Shown piece by piece: positions 1 through 9,684 of a DNA stretch of 52,476 bases. The translations under genes were made by a program, and so were the position numbers. The notes under the pieces were generated by a model, which searched no databases, was not told the DNA's origin, and worked only from the letters and a program-made list of their open reading frames with translations. Within the stretch, counting starts at the first letter, position 1; each line of letters opens with the position of its first letter. This DNA is from Rubrobacteraceae bacterium (GTDB lineage Bacteria; Actinomycetota; Rubrobacteria; Rubrobacterales; Rubrobacteraceae). Location: assembly GCA_030448125.1 (NCBI GenBank), contig JAUJNO010000003.1, positions 120,577-173,052 of the forward strand, read 5' to 3'.

Positions 1-6
1 AGTCGA

Positions 7-3000
7 ATGAGTTTAGCCGTTGCCGGGGAGCCGCGCGTCGTCCACGCGATACCGGGCCGGATGCGGGTGCATCTGCCGGGCTGGGAGGGGCGTGGGCCGC
101 GCGGCCTGGAGGCCCGGCTGCGCCGGGTGCGTGGGGTGAGCAGCGCGCGGGCCAACCCGCTGACCGGCAATATCCTGATTCGGTTCGACCAGTCGGAGAC
201 CGACGACGAGGACGTCCTCCGGACGATACGGGAGCTGGATCCCGACGAGCCGACCGGCGAGCACGAGAAAGGACCGGCGCCCCCGCCCGTTCAACACGAG
301 CGGCGCGGGCAGGTAAGACGCGCGCGCATCGCCATGCGGGGTTTGGATTACGATCCGGATCTCGCCCGTGACGTAGTCGAGAGCCTCGAACGGCGGCCGG
401 GGGTCGTGCGAGCGAGTGCGAGCCCGCTCACCGGGCGCGTGCTGGTCGAGTTCGCCGAGGGCGAGGTGGCCCTGGAGGACCTGATCTCCGAGGTTTCGAG
501 CCTGGAGTTGCCGGCGCACCCCGACGAAGAACCGCCCACTCATCCGCTCGATCCCGGCCCGGCGAGGCAGACCGCAACCCGCGCGGCGGGGGCGGGCTTC
601 GGGCTCGGACTGCTCGCTGCGCGGCGGCTGGCCGGACGCGAAGGACCGCCAACCCGCGGCGCCATCCCCGCCGTAACAGGCGGCGTCATAGGCATCCTGC
701 AAGGCTTCCCCGTGCTACGAGACGGGTTACGATCCATCCTGGATCGGGACACGGCCGACCTGGCCTTCAGCGTCGCCGGCATAGCCACCCAGATCCTCTC
801 CGGTAGCCCGCTCGGTTTGGCGCTCAGCGGCGTGGAGGCGCTGCGCCTCTTTACCGAGATCCGCGCGCGGAGGGCCGCCTGGCGCCGCTACGAGGAGGGA
901 GTGGAGAACGCCCCCTCAGCCCACCCCGGCGCGGTGATAAGCCTGCAAGCGGGCGAGCGTACCCCGCTCGCCGGAGAGGTAATAGAAGGCGTAGGCACCG
1001 CGGTCGGGCCCGACGGCCTGCCCGCGCCGGTCGCCCCGGGCGTCGTCGTACCCGCCGGCGCGCGGCTCCACGGCGGGCCGTTCGTGCTGGAGTTAAAGGG
1101 CAACGAGCCGTTCCTGCCCGAGCCTCGCCCTGGCCCGGTTGCCCCATCGCTCTACGACCGGTACCTGCGAGGCGTGGGTTCGGTGGCGCTCGCGTACGCG
1201 GTGGCGAGCGTCCTCACTTATCGCTCCCTCTCCCGGGCCTTCAAGGCGTTGCTGCTGATAAATCCCCGCGCGGCCGTCATAGGCGCGGAGGCCGCCGACT
1301 CCGGCGCATCCGCGCGGGTGCTGCACTCGGGGGTGACAGTGGTTGGCACCCGCCCGGACCGGAGCGTGCGTCTGCCAGGCGTCCTCCTGCTCGACGGGCC
1401 CCGCGTGCTCACCGACGGCCTCGAGATAGGCGGTGTGCTGCCGCTGGACGAAGCCCACGACGCCTCCGGGATCCTCGCCCGGGCCACGTCGGTCTCCGCA
1501 GCGGCCGGGTCGCCGTGGGGAGACGTATTCCGGACGGCAGGCGCCGCGACGGCGACCGACGGGCTCTTCGATGGCGGGGTGGCCATTGCGCGAGTCGAGG
1601 GCGTAAGGTACTCGCTGCGGCCAGTCGAGGCTCGGGCCTCGCTGCCACCCGCCGCTCGCCTACGAAACCTTGGCGAATACCTGCTGATGCTCGGCGACGA
1701 GGAGGGAGCGCTCGGGATCGTAGCGCTCCGGCCCCGGCTCGCGCCGGGAGCCGCGGAGATGGTCGGAGCTTGTCGGCGGCACGGGGTAGAGATCGGGCTG
1801 CTCGCCGCCGGAGACCCGGCAGCCGCCCAGGCGGTTGCCCGCCGCGCGGAGACGCCCCTGATCTCGAGCGACGACGCAGTCGAGACTATCCGGGGGAGGC
1901 AGGAGGGCGGAGCACTGGTCGCGTTCGTCTCGGACAACGCGCACGCTGCCGCGGCGTTCGCCGCATGCGACCTGGCCGTCGGCGTAACAGACGGCCGTAG
2001 CCACCTGCCTGCCCGCGCCGACCTGCTGGCCCCCGACCTCGGCGCGGTTGCCGCTATCCTGGACGCGGGGGGGCGCCGCGATAAGGCGGTGCGGGACTCG
2101 ACTGCGCTCTCGGCGGCGGCCGACCTCGCCGGCGCGGTCTTGGGTTTGCGAGCCCGGCTGGGGGTGGAGCTCGCCTCTCTCCCGACAACCTTCTCCGCCC
2201 TCGGCGCCCTCGCGGTGGGGTGGGCGCGACTGCGCGGCGGGGAGCGTCCTCACTCGTCCGCTCCACGGATGGTAGACCCGCGGCCGGAACGATGGGGTCG
2301 ACGCGACGCGACCGATATCTTGCGTGCCCTGGACGCTACCGAGGAGGGTCTAGCGAGCGCCGAGGCCGCGGAGCGGCGGCGTCCCGCGCCGGCGGCGACG
2401 CAACGCAACAGGCTTCTGGCCGCGATCCTGGACCAGATCCGCTCCCCTTTGACCGGCGTCCTCGCCGCCGGGGCGGGCCTCTCGCTCGTCCTGAGGGCGA
2501 CCGGCGACGTGGCCATGATCGGAGCGATGATCGTGGCGAACGCCGCCGCCGGCGCCTGGCAGGAACGGCAGGCTGACCGCACGGCCGAGACGCTCGAACG
2601 CATGGGCACTGTCAACGCATGTGTCCTGCGCGACGGCCATCCGGCCACGGTTCCGGCGGACGAGGTCGTGCCGGGGGACATCCTGCTACTCGCGCCGGGG
2701 GACCGGATCGCCGCCGACGCCCGCCTGCTCGCCACTCATGGCCTGGAGGTCGACGAGGCGGCTCTCACCGGGGAGTCGTTGCCGGTCTCGAAGGCGCCGG
2801 ACGCGGAGACCGACGCCGCCCGCATCGTCCTGGAGGGCAGTGACGTCGTCGTCGGGACCGGACGCGCCGTGGCGGTCGCCGTCGGCCGTGACACCCGGAT
2901 GGGCGCTACCGCCGCTGCGCTCGCCGGGGAGGACCCGCGCCCGAGCCCCCTTACCGCGCGCCTGAACCTGATGCTGCGCCGGGTGCTGCCGCTAGTCGCG

Positions 3001-4820
3001 GCGGGCGGCGCGATCGTCTTTGCCTCCGGCCTACTGCGGGGCCGGGCGCTCTTGCCGCAGCTCGCCATCGGGGCGAGCATCGCTGTCGCCGCTGTGCCCG
3101 AGGGTCTGCCGCTCCTCGCCAAGATAGGCGAGGCGGCCGTCGCCCGTCGCCTCGCCGGACGCCGCGCCCTCGTGCGCCACCTCTCGGCCGTCGAGGCCCT
3201 CGGGCGGGTCGATGTCGCCTGCGCCGATAAGACCGGAACCCTAACCGAAGGGCGTCTCGCCCTCCGCCTCGTGGCCGATGCCGACGGGGAGGTGGACCTC
3301 CCCGCCGACCTGCCGCCCGGCTCGCGCCGCGTGCTGCTCACCGCCGCTCTCGCCGGCCCGCACCCGGATGCCTCCGACGCTTTCAGGGACCCGACCGACG
3401 CCGTCGTCTCCGAGGCCGCCCAGGACGCGGGCTTGGGGGACGAGCTGCGGGCGGAGCGCGAATCCGAGCTACCGTTCGACTCTGCCCGAGGCTTCCACGC
3501 CAACCTCGTCGAGGGACGCCTCTGCGCGGAGGGCGCGGCGGAGTCGCTCGTCCCCCGCTGCGACCGGGTGTGCCGCGACGGCGATGAACGTCCTTTAGAC
3601 GAGGCCGGAAAGCGCGAGCTGCTTGCCAGGGCCCGGCACCTCTCCGAACGTGGCCTACGCGTGCTCATGGTCGCCGAAGGCTCGCCCGACGCCGCGCTCG
3701 ACGACCCGCAGGGGCTCGTCGCCCTCGGCTTTTGGGGATCAGTGACCCTCTGAGACCCGCGGTACCGGAAGCGGTGCGCCGCTGCCACGACGCGGGGGTG
3801 CGCGTGATCATGCTCACCGGCGACCATCCCTCCACCGCCCGCGCCATCGCCCAAGAGGCCGGTCTGCCGAGCGGTGAGCGCGCCCTTACGGGTTCGGAGA
3901 TAGCCGAGCTGGACGACGACGAGTTGGACCAACGCCTCGAGCGGACGACGGTCGTCGCGCGGGTTACGCCTCTGGACAAGCTGCGGATCGTCGAAAGCCT
4001 CCAGCGCCAGGGGCACGTCGTAGCTATGACGGGCGACGGCGTCAACGACGCGCCGGCTCTCAGGCTCGCGGACGTGGGCGTCGCGATGGGACGCGGCGGC
4101 ACGGAGGTCGCCCGCCAGACCGCCGACGTGGTGCTCGCCGACGACGATTTCTCCACCCTGGTCGAGGCCCTCGTAGAAGGACGCAGCTTCTGGCGCAACA
4201 TCCGGCGCGCCCTTGGGCTCCTGCTCGGTGGCAACCTCGGCGAGCTCGGCCTGGAAGTCGGGGCGAGCGTGCTGGGCCTGGCCTCCCCGCTGACCACCCG
4301 CCAGATCCTCGCGGTCAACCTGGTCACGGACGTCCTGCCCGCCCTCGCCGTGGCACTCCAGCAGCCCGAGCACCATGACCTCGGCGCTTTGTCCCGTGAA
4401 GGCGCCTCCGCCCTCGACAAGCCTTTGCGCAATGACATCCTGCGCCGCGGGACCGCGACCGCGGCACCCGCGCTCGCCGCTTATATCTTCTCGCTGCGCT
4501 CCGGCGGCCTGCCGGAGGCGCGAACCGTCGCCTTCGCCAGCATCGTCGCCACCCAACTCGCCCAGACCCTCGACGCCGGACGGGCAGAAGGCGGTCTCAG
4601 CCGCTCTGTGCTCGGGGCCGTGGCCGGCTCCGCCGGCATGCTTGTGGTGGCCCTCGCCGCGAGGCCCCTGCGTGGCTTCTTCGGCCTCGCGGTACCAGGC
4701 CCCCTCGGCTGGACCCTCATAGGGGCCGGGGCGCTCGCCGCCGTACTGCTTGGCCGTGTGCGCTCCTCCCCAAGTCTCGCTGGCCCCGCGCCCATCTCTA
4801 CCCCCGCTTCGCCCATCTAA
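7..4820 (+). pseudogene. CtpI/CtpH-like giant P-type ATPase, split by one frameshift
   Basis: Large cation-translocating P-type ATPase of the plasma membrane. The first frame (7-3753) gives 1248 residues. It starts with two HMA-like modules (about residues 10-75 and 100-165), followed by a long region resembling a degenerate first ATPase half, then the canonical half with ALTGES (about residue 920), the P2-type motif PEGLP and the phosphorylation motif DKTGT (Asp about 1074). The frame then runs to a stop, while the next frame (from 3732) continues with the hinge motif GDGVND and the C-terminal membrane helices. One extra T in the T4 run at 3730-3733 would restore a single protein of about 1,600 residues, the size of mycobacterial CtpI. 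The transported ion is unknown; the PEGL motif suggests a Ca/Mg-type rather than heavy-metal ATPase. The start lies 6 bases inside the window, so its RBS cannot be checked. Confidence 0.85.
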
Positions 4821-5469
4821 AGGCTCACGCAATAAACAGAAGCAGCTTGATCTTGGAGTCAAGCGCGGCCCCCATAAAGGATGTCGCCTGCCAGGCTCTC
4901 CGTTGCATCAGCGTCGGTCGCGGAATATCGGACGTTGCGAAAGGTGGATCCGGCCAGGTACGGGAGGTACCGGGGGTGTTTCTACCCGGTTGGTCGAAGC
5001 CTTCCGACGGAGCGCCTGGGGCGTTCGTGGCAGGATACGGGATCCGAGTATTGCCGGAACAAAAACATTGGGTCTGAAGCGCGGGTTCATTCTTTCTCCG
5101 GCTCGCCCGGGCTCCGCCACGGGCGCGGAGCGCCCCTCCACAGGTCCCCCGAGAGCGAAAACCGGTAGCGCCCGAGCAGGTTAACATGCTCAGACTTGCG
5201 TATCGTCCGTACGGAAATACCTGCTAGAGTCCAGCCCTCACAGGACGAGAGCCCTCTGTTACCAGAAGCTACTCAGGGCAGTCGGTATCCACCACGCGCA
5301 TTGTCGGAATGCACAGGCTCGAGGCACGCCGTGGCCCGAACCTGGCCACTTGCCCCTGCAGTGGGGACGCTTCGGCCTTCTCCTGCGAGAAGCCTCCGAT
5401 CTCCGGGATTAAGGCCCAATAGCCACTCGAGTTACTCCCGGTCGAAGCCGGCTACTGCCTCCTCACCTC
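4821..5469. other. Non-coding stretch, no recognisable gene
   Basis: About 650 bases between the ATPase and the mercury operon. Short open frames exist on both strands, but none has a good ribosome binding site or a sequence I recognise. Codon use looks unlike that of the neighbours. I see no tRNA, no obvious riboswitch and no clear terminator here. It may be a decayed mobile or gene remnant, but nothing in it supports a specific claim. Confidence 0.4.
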
Positions 5470-5498
5470 TTGTACATATTCTATAAAACGTATAGAAT
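5470..5498 (+). promoter_or_regulatory. mer promoter with overlapping operator palindrome
   Basis: A -35 box TTGTAC (5470-5475) and a -10 box TAGAAT (5493-5498) are separated by exactly 17 bases. A perfect inverted repeat, ATTCTATA (5478-5485), 5-base spacer, TATAGAAT (5491-5498), fills the spacer and covers the -10 box. A bound repressor would therefore block RNA polymerase. The left arm plus spacer recurs imperfectly at 5503-5515 (ATTCGATAAAGCG). The likely ligand-bound regulator is the ArsR-family protein encoded two genes downstream. Position and symmetry are seen in the sequence; the regulator assignment is inference. Confidence 0.7.
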
Positions 5499-5532
5499 CG
5501 CATTCGATAAAGCGCATTAGTAGGGAGGCACC

Positions 5533-6966
5533 GTGCAAAACGGGCGTTACGATTTGGTGATATTGGGCAGTGGTTCGACGGCTTTCGCTGCCGCGCTGAG
5601 GGCTGCGGAGATGGGCAAGACGGCGGTGATGACGGAGGCGCGAACCGTCGGGGGTACGTGCGTGAACCGGGGATGTCTGCCGTCGAAGAACCTGATCGAG
5701 GCGGCGAAGCTGGTCCACGAGGCGCGGCACCCGAGGTACCCGGAGATCGAGCCGTGCGAGGTTAAGTTCGACTTCGGCGAGCTGGTCCGGCAGAAGGACG
5801 ACCTGATCTCCGACTACCGGAACGAGAGGTACATGGGACGCCTCGACGAGTCGGAGAACATAGAGATCGTCGAGGGCTGGGTGTCGTTCTTGGATGAAGG
5901 TGCCGTGGAGGTGGACGGACGGAGGATAGAGGGCGAAAAATTCCTGGTGGCCCTCGGCTCCACCCCCGTCGCCCCGGAGATAGAGGGCCTCGACGAGGTC
6001 CCCTACATGACGAGCGACCTCTTGACCAGTGAGGAGGACATGGAGCTCACCGAGTTCCCCGAATCGTTGGTCATAGTAGGCGGGGGCTACATAGCCCTGG
6101 AGCTCGGGCAGATGTTCTACCGCTTCGGCAGCCGGGTGACCATCCTGGAGAGGAGCGACCAGATCCTCAAGCACGGCTACGAGCCGCAGGTCGGGCGGGC
6201 GGTGCAGGGGATCCTGCGCGAGGAGGGCGTGGACATCTGGACGGACGCGAAGATCCGGCGGGTCCGGCGCGTCGGCGAGGGAGTCGCCGTCGAGCTCGAA
6301 TCGGGCGAGGAGGTGCGCGCCGAGCGGCTGCTCGTCTCCACAGGCCGCCGCCCGAACACCGAGGGCATAGGACTTGAGAAGGCCGGGGTCGAGACGAATG
6401 GGCACGGCGAGGTCCTGGTCGACGAGTTCTTGAGGACGAGCGCCCCGCACGTCTTCGCCGCCGGCGACGTGATCGGTGACCAACTTAGGAGCCAGATGGC
6501 TACACCCGTGGGGGCACGCGACGGGGCGGTAGTGGCCGAGAATGCCTTCGCCGACGCCGCGGAGATGCGCCCCGTCGACCACTCGGTAATCCCCAGGGCC
6601 ATCTTTACCGAGCCGCAGGTGGGGATCGTCGGCGTCACCGAGGAGGAGGCCATAGCTCGGGGACACCGCTGCTGGTGTGGCACGATCCCGATGGAGCTGG
6701 TGCCCCGTGCCGGAGCCATCCGCGACGAGAGGGGCCTCATAAAGATGGTCGCCGACGCCGACACGGACAAGGTCCTGGGTGTCTCGATGGTAGGCGCGAA
6801 CGCGGCGGAGGTGATCCACGAGGCGGCGATGGCCTTGAGGTTCGGGGCCACCATCGAGGACTTCGTGGACATGATCCACGTCTACCCGACGATGGCGGAG
6901 GCTCTCAAGATAGCGGCCATCTCCCGCCACAAGGACCCCGCGAAGCTCTCCTGCTGCGCGACGTAA
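5533..6966 (+). CDS. merA: Mercuric reductase MerA
   Basis: Flavoprotein that reduces Hg(II) to volatile Hg(0) with NADPH in the cytoplasm. The 477-residue protein opens with a FAD-binding GSGSTAFAA motif and has the redox-active pair in GGTCVNRGCLPSK (Cys43 and Cys48). A second nucleotide-binding motif, VGGGYIALELG, lies near residue 180. The C terminus ends in vicinal cysteines (Cys474-Cys475, KLSCCAT), the hallmark that separates MerA from dihydrolipoamide dehydrogenase and glutathione reductase. The N-terminal HMA (NmerA) domain found in many Gram-negative MerA proteins is absent. The GTG start at 5533 is chosen because GGGAGG lies at 5523-5528. It is first in an operon with a regulator and membrane mercury proteins. 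Confidence 0.95.
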   Translation: MQNGRYDLVILGSGSTAFAAALRAAEMGKTAVMTEARTVGGTCVNRGCLPSKNLIEAAKLVHEARHPRYPEIEPCEVKFDFGELVRQKDDLISDYRNERYMGRLDESENIEIVEGWVSFLDEGAVEVDGRRIEGEKFLVALGSTPVAPEIEGLDEVPYMTSDLLTSEEDMELTEFPESLVIVGGGYIALELGQMFYRFGSRVTILERSDQILKHGYEPQVGRAVQGILREEGVDIWTDAKIRRVRRVGEGVAVELESGEEVRAERLLVSTGRRPNTEGIGLEKAGVETNGHGEVLVDEFLRTSAPHVFAAGDVIGDQLRSQMATPVGARDGAVVAENAFADAAEMRPVDHSVIPRAIFTEPQVGIVGVTEEEAIARGHRCWCGTIPMELVPRAGAIRDERGLIKMVADADTDKVLGVSMVGANAAEVIHEAAMALRFGATIEDFVDMIHVYPTMAEALKIAAISRHKDPAKLSCCAT

Positions 6967-6996
6967 GCAGGCCGAATACAAGGAAAGGACTTCTCC

Positions 6997-7374
6997 ATGC
7001 AAGACAAGCAAGCGGACGCGCCGCCGCTCGCGGACCACGAGATCGGGCGCGGGAGCCCGGACATGAAGCTCGTAGCCAAGCTCTTCGACGGCTTCGCCGA
7101 CGCCACAAGGATGTCGATCCTGGCGCTCCTGGCCCGTCGGGGGGAGACTAGCGTCGGGGAACTGGTCGAGGCCGTGGGGGCGCCCCAACCGCGGGTTTCG
7201 GATCACCTGCGGTGCTTGGCGTGGTGCGGGTACGTGAAGGTGAGGCGCGAGGGGAGGCATGCCTTCTACTCCATAGCCGATAAGCGGGTCCTTGCGATAC
7301 TCAGGTTGGGTGAAGCCATCCTGCAAGACAACCTGGAGCATGTCGAGGCGTGCGAAGTCACAGGGGACTGTTAG
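6997..7374 (+). CDS. ArsR/SmtB-family metal-sensing repressor (mer regulator)
   Basis: 125-residue winged-helix repressor, presumably releasing the mer promoter when it binds Hg(II). The helix-turn-helix is PQPRVSDHLRCL. Cys73 and Cys77 (RCLAWCGYV) have the same i, i+4 spacing and position as the Cd/Pb-binding cysteines of mycobacterial CmtR. Further cysteines at 119 and 125 near the C terminus could supply the third ligand. Actinobacterial mer operons are known to use an ArsR-type repressor instead of the MerR family, which fits this context. It lies 30 bases after merA and 2 bases before the next gene. Family certain; ligand inferred. Confidence 0.9.
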   Translation: MQDKQADAPPLADHEIGRGSPDMKLVAKLFDGFADATRMSILALLARRGETSVGELVEAVGAPQPRVSDHLRCLAWCGYVKVRREGRHAFYSIADKRVLAILRLGEAILQDNLEHVEACEVTGDC

Positions 7375-7376
7375 AG

Positions 7377-7733
7377 ATGCGTAAGGCAATCTTCGGCTCC
7401 CTGGGTTCGGCCTTCGCGGCGGCCTGCTGCGCGGGCATCCCGGCGGTCTTGGGGGCCCTCTCGGCGGCGGGGCTCGGGTTTCTGGTGAACGACCTGATTC
7501 TCTTCCCTCTGCTGGCGCTTTTCCTCGGGCTCGGCCTATGGGGGCTCTGGGATGGTGTGTCCCGGCACGGGCTGCGGGGAGTGCTGGTGCTCGGTGGTAT
7601 CGGGGCGGCGCTCGTGGTAGCCGGCATCGTCTTCCAGCCACTCATTTATGTGGGAGCAGCGGCGATGATCGGGGCTGCCCTCTGGAACATCCTGGCTCTC
7701 CGGCAGGCGAGGCAGGGACGGTTGGAGCGGTGA
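7377..7733 (+). CDS. MerT/MerC-like mercury transport membrane protein
   Basis: 118-residue hydrophobic protein with about three to four membrane segments. It begins with a first helix holding vicinal cysteines, AACCAGIPAVLG (Cys17-Cys18), the arrangement used by MerT, MerC and MerF to accept Hg(II) for import to MerA. I start it at ATG 7377, two bases after the regulator's stop, rather than at the in-frame 7350 start, which would overlap the regulator. Whether it is closer to MerT or MerC cannot be settled by eye. Confidence 0.8.
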   Translation: MRKAIFGSLGSAFAAACCAGIPAVLGALSAAGLGFLVNDLILFPLLALFLGLGLWGLWDGVSRHGLRGVLVLGGIGAALVVAGIVFQPLIYVGAAAMIGAALWNILALRQARQGRLER

Positions 7734-8053
7734 AGAGGATTGCCGGTTACCTGCTCGCTATAACGGCCTTGATCGCCTGTCCCTGCCATCTGGTTCTCGC
7801 ATTACCGCTGGCACTCAGCTTTCTCGGGGGCACGGCGCTTGGGGTAGCGCTCGAGGCGCACACCGGGCTACTCATCGCCGCGGCGACGGTCTACTTTATT
7901 GCCGCGCTAGGCGGCGGGCTCTACCTTCTCAACCGGTGGCCGGAAAAAGGGGCGAGTTGCCTGTCATCCCCGTCCGGACGGAACCCGAGAACACCACCGA
8001 TCTTTAGGGGCCGGGCAAGCTACGGAGGGCGAGAAAGGGTAACAAGAAAATGA
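7730..8053 (+). CDS. MerE-like small mercury membrane protein
   Basis: 107-residue protein that starts GTG at 7730 and overlaps the previous stop by four bases (GTGA), implying coupled translation. Its first membrane helix reads GYLLAITALIACPCHLVLAL. The CPCH motif (Cys17, Cys19, His20) and the following glycine-rich helix match the small broad mercury transporter MerE. The second helix lies around residues 45-72. The C-terminal 35 residues are polar and Arg-rich, longer than usual MerE, and may be an unrelated extension. It ends inside the start of the next gene (ATGA overlap). Confidence 0.75.
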   Translation: MKRIAGYLLAITALIACPCHLVLALPLALSFLGGTALGVALEAHTGLLIAAATVYFIAALGGGLYLLNRWPEKGASCLSSPSGRNPRTPPIFRGRASYGGRERVTRK

Positions 8054-8625
8054 TCAGAGCCGTGTTATTGGTAGCGATGCTAATGGCGGTCCTCTCGATC
8101 GTGGCATGTAGCGGACCCGGCTCCCAGCAACCCGACGCGCCGTCACCGAGTAGCGACAGCGCAGAAGAGACCGGCGCAAGCGCCGAACAGGCGAGCGCCG
8201 CTTCGAACGGCGAAGAGGCCCCTGACTTCGGCCTCACGACGTTAGAGGGGGACGAGTTCAACCTGGCGGAGAAGCGCGGTGAGGTCGTCGCACTCTTCTT
8301 CACGGCTGGCTGGTGTGATAGCTGCATCCCCGAGGCCCAGGCCTGGTCGGGACTCTATCCCACCTACGAGGGCAGGGGGCTCGATCTACTGATGGTCTCG
8401 ATCGACCCGAACGACACGCCGCAGACCATCGAAGGGTTCCAGCGTAAGAGCGGCATCCAGCCCCTTCCCTGGGCTATCGACAAGACTGGCGAGGTCTCGC
8501 GGTCGCTCAACGTCGGCGCCCTGGGCTCGACCGTCATCGTGGACCGGGAGGGACGTATCGCCTACCGGGACGCTTCCGAGACCGACGCCGAGACCCTCCA
8601 GCGCGAGTTGGAGGAGGTTCTATGA
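8050..8625 (+). CDS. TlpA/ResA-like thioredoxin-fold lipoprotein
   Basis: 191-residue exported thiol-disulfide protein. It has a lipoprotein signal with the lipobox ending at Cys20 (SIVAC), a Ser/Ala/Glu-rich linker to about residue 55, and a thioredoxin fold with the active site GWCDSCIPE (Cys89, Cys92). It is probably anchored outside the membrane, reducing cysteines there. It overlaps the next gene, ccdA, by four bases. A TlpA-CcdA pair is the usual electron relay from cytoplasmic thioredoxin to extracytoplasmic thiols. Its placement in a mer operon suggests it keeps mercury-carrying cysteines reduced, which is inference. Confidence 0.88.
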   Translation: MIRAVLLVAMLMAVLSIVACSGPGSQQPDAPSPSSDSAEETGASAEQASAASNGEEAPDFGLTTLEGDEFNLAEKRGEVVALFFTAGWCDSCIPEAQAWSGLYPTYEGRGLDLLMVSIDPNDTPQTIEGFQRKSGIQPLPWAIDKTGEVSRSLNVGALGSTVIVDREGRIAYRDASETDAETLQRELEEVL

Positions 8626-9392
8626 GTGAGATTCAAGCGCTGTTGGCGGATTGGATCTCCGGCCTGGCCGCAGTTCTCCCCTTCGGCTTCGCCTTCGGGG
8701 CCGGAATGATCGCCGCCGTCAACCCCTGCGGGTTCGCGATGCTGCCGGCCTACCTCTCGCTCTACCTCGGCGCCGGCGACGAGGGCGACTTCGCCAAACA
8801 CTCGGCGGCGACCCGGTTGCTGCGGGCGCTGCTCGTCGCCGGATGCGTCTCCTTGGGGTTCATTTTCCTGTTCGGGGCGGTCGGCTTGGTCATCTCCGCC
8901 GGGGGCAACGCGCTCCTCGGGGCGATGCCCCTTGTGGGGCTCCTCGTCGGCGTGGCGCTGATCCTGCTCGGTCTCTGGATGCTTGCCGGGCAGGGCGGCC
9001 TGTACACCGGCGTCTTCGAGCGGCTCGCCGCGAAGCTAGGAAACCCCAAGACGGTGAGCATGCGGGGCTTCTTCCTGTTCGGCCTCGCCTACGGGGCGGC
9101 CTCCTTGAGCTGCACCCTGCCGGTGTTCCTGGCGGTGGTCGCGGGCGGCATCACCGCCAGTGGCGGCGCCGCGTCGGGAACAGGGCAGTTCTTCAGCTAC
9201 GCCCTGGGCATGGCCTCGGTGCTCGTGGTGCTCACCCTGGCGCTGGCGCTGTTCAAGCAAGGGTTGGTCACCCGGCTCCGCAAGCTCGTGCCCTACGTGC
9301 AGACGGCCTCGGCGGTTCTCCTGGTGCTGGCGGGCGCGTACATAGTCTTCTACTGGTGGTCGGCCCAGAGCGGCGCTGCCCTGCCCGGATAA
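8622..9392 (+). CDS. ccdA: CcdA/DsbD-family transmembrane electron transporter
   Basis: 256-residue polytopic membrane protein with about six helices. The two conserved cysteines sit in NPCGFAMLPAYLSLYLG (first helix) and SLSCTLPVFLAVV (fourth helix), the family signature for passing electrons across the membrane. It overlaps the TlpA-like gene by ATGA. The natural partner is that lipoprotein. In other contexts CcdA serves cytochrome c maturation; no cytochrome genes are seen nearby, so a role in the mercury operon is more likely here. Confidence 0.9.
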   Translation: MSEIQALLADWISGLAAVLPFGFAFGAGMIAAVNPCGFAMLPAYLSLYLGAGDEGDFAKHSAATRLLRALLVAGCVSLGFIFLFGAVGLVISAGGNALLGAMPLVGLLVGVALILLGLWMLAGQGGLYTGVFERLAAKLGNPKTVSMRGFFLFGLAYGAASLSCTLPVFLAVVAGGITASGGAASGTGQFFSYALGMASVLVVLTLALALFKQGLVTRLRKLVPYVQTASAVLLVLAGAYIVFYWWSAQSGAALPG

Positions 9393-9407
9393 AAGAAAGG
9401 TCAACGC

Positions 9408-9544
9408 GTGGACATTATGCAGGACTGCATGGAAGGCACGGGCTCGATGATGAGTGGTGGCATGGGCGGTGGCGTGCGAGTGTGATGCTCGCCATCTTGC
9501 TCGTGCTCCTCCTGGTCTGGGCGCTCGGCCTGGCCGTGCTCTGA
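9408..9544 (+). pseudogene. Met-rich small membrane peptide, probably frameshifted
   Basis: The first frame, from GTG 9408, gives 25 residues rich in Met and Gly (for example GSMMSGGMGGG). It stops at 9483-9485. An ATG at 9485 overlaps that stop (TGATG) and opens a 19-residue hydrophobic helix in another frame, ending at 9544. Together they resemble the tiny Met-rich one-helix membrane proteins found near metal-resistance genes, disrupted by a one-base change. The alternative is two coupled micro-ORFs. Confidence 0.45.
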
Positions 9545-9606
9545 GCCTGCTGGGGGCCGTGGAGCTTCGATGTTAGCTTTTTTGAGGTACTTGATCGTAT
9601 TCTGGT

Positions 9607-9635
9607 TTGACTTAAATACTCAGCGTCTATAAAAT
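9607..9635 (+). promoter_or_regulatory. Promoter upstream of DoxX gene
   Basis: TTGACT (9607-9612), a 17-base spacer and TAAAAT (9630-9635) form a strong housekeeping-type promoter inside an AT-rich stretch. It lies about 50 bases before the DoxX start, separating that gene from the mercury operon. Confidence 0.6.
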
Positions 9636-9684
9636 ACGGAAATAAGTATATATAAAGGGTTTAAAGGGAAGGGTGTGAAGAGAG

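Noticed and set aside
3726..3740. Programmed -1 frameshift in the ATPase
   Set aside because: C TTT TGG is not a proper slippery heptamer and no pseudoknot is evident; a missing T is simpler.
2736..4862. 708-residue open frame on the minus strand
   Set aside because: It is the antisense of the ATPase; high GC keeps the opposite frame open. Its sequence has no domain pattern.
5452..7641. 729-residue minus-strand frame across the mer operon
   Set aside because: Shadow of merA and the regulator, with no RBS or recognisable motifs.
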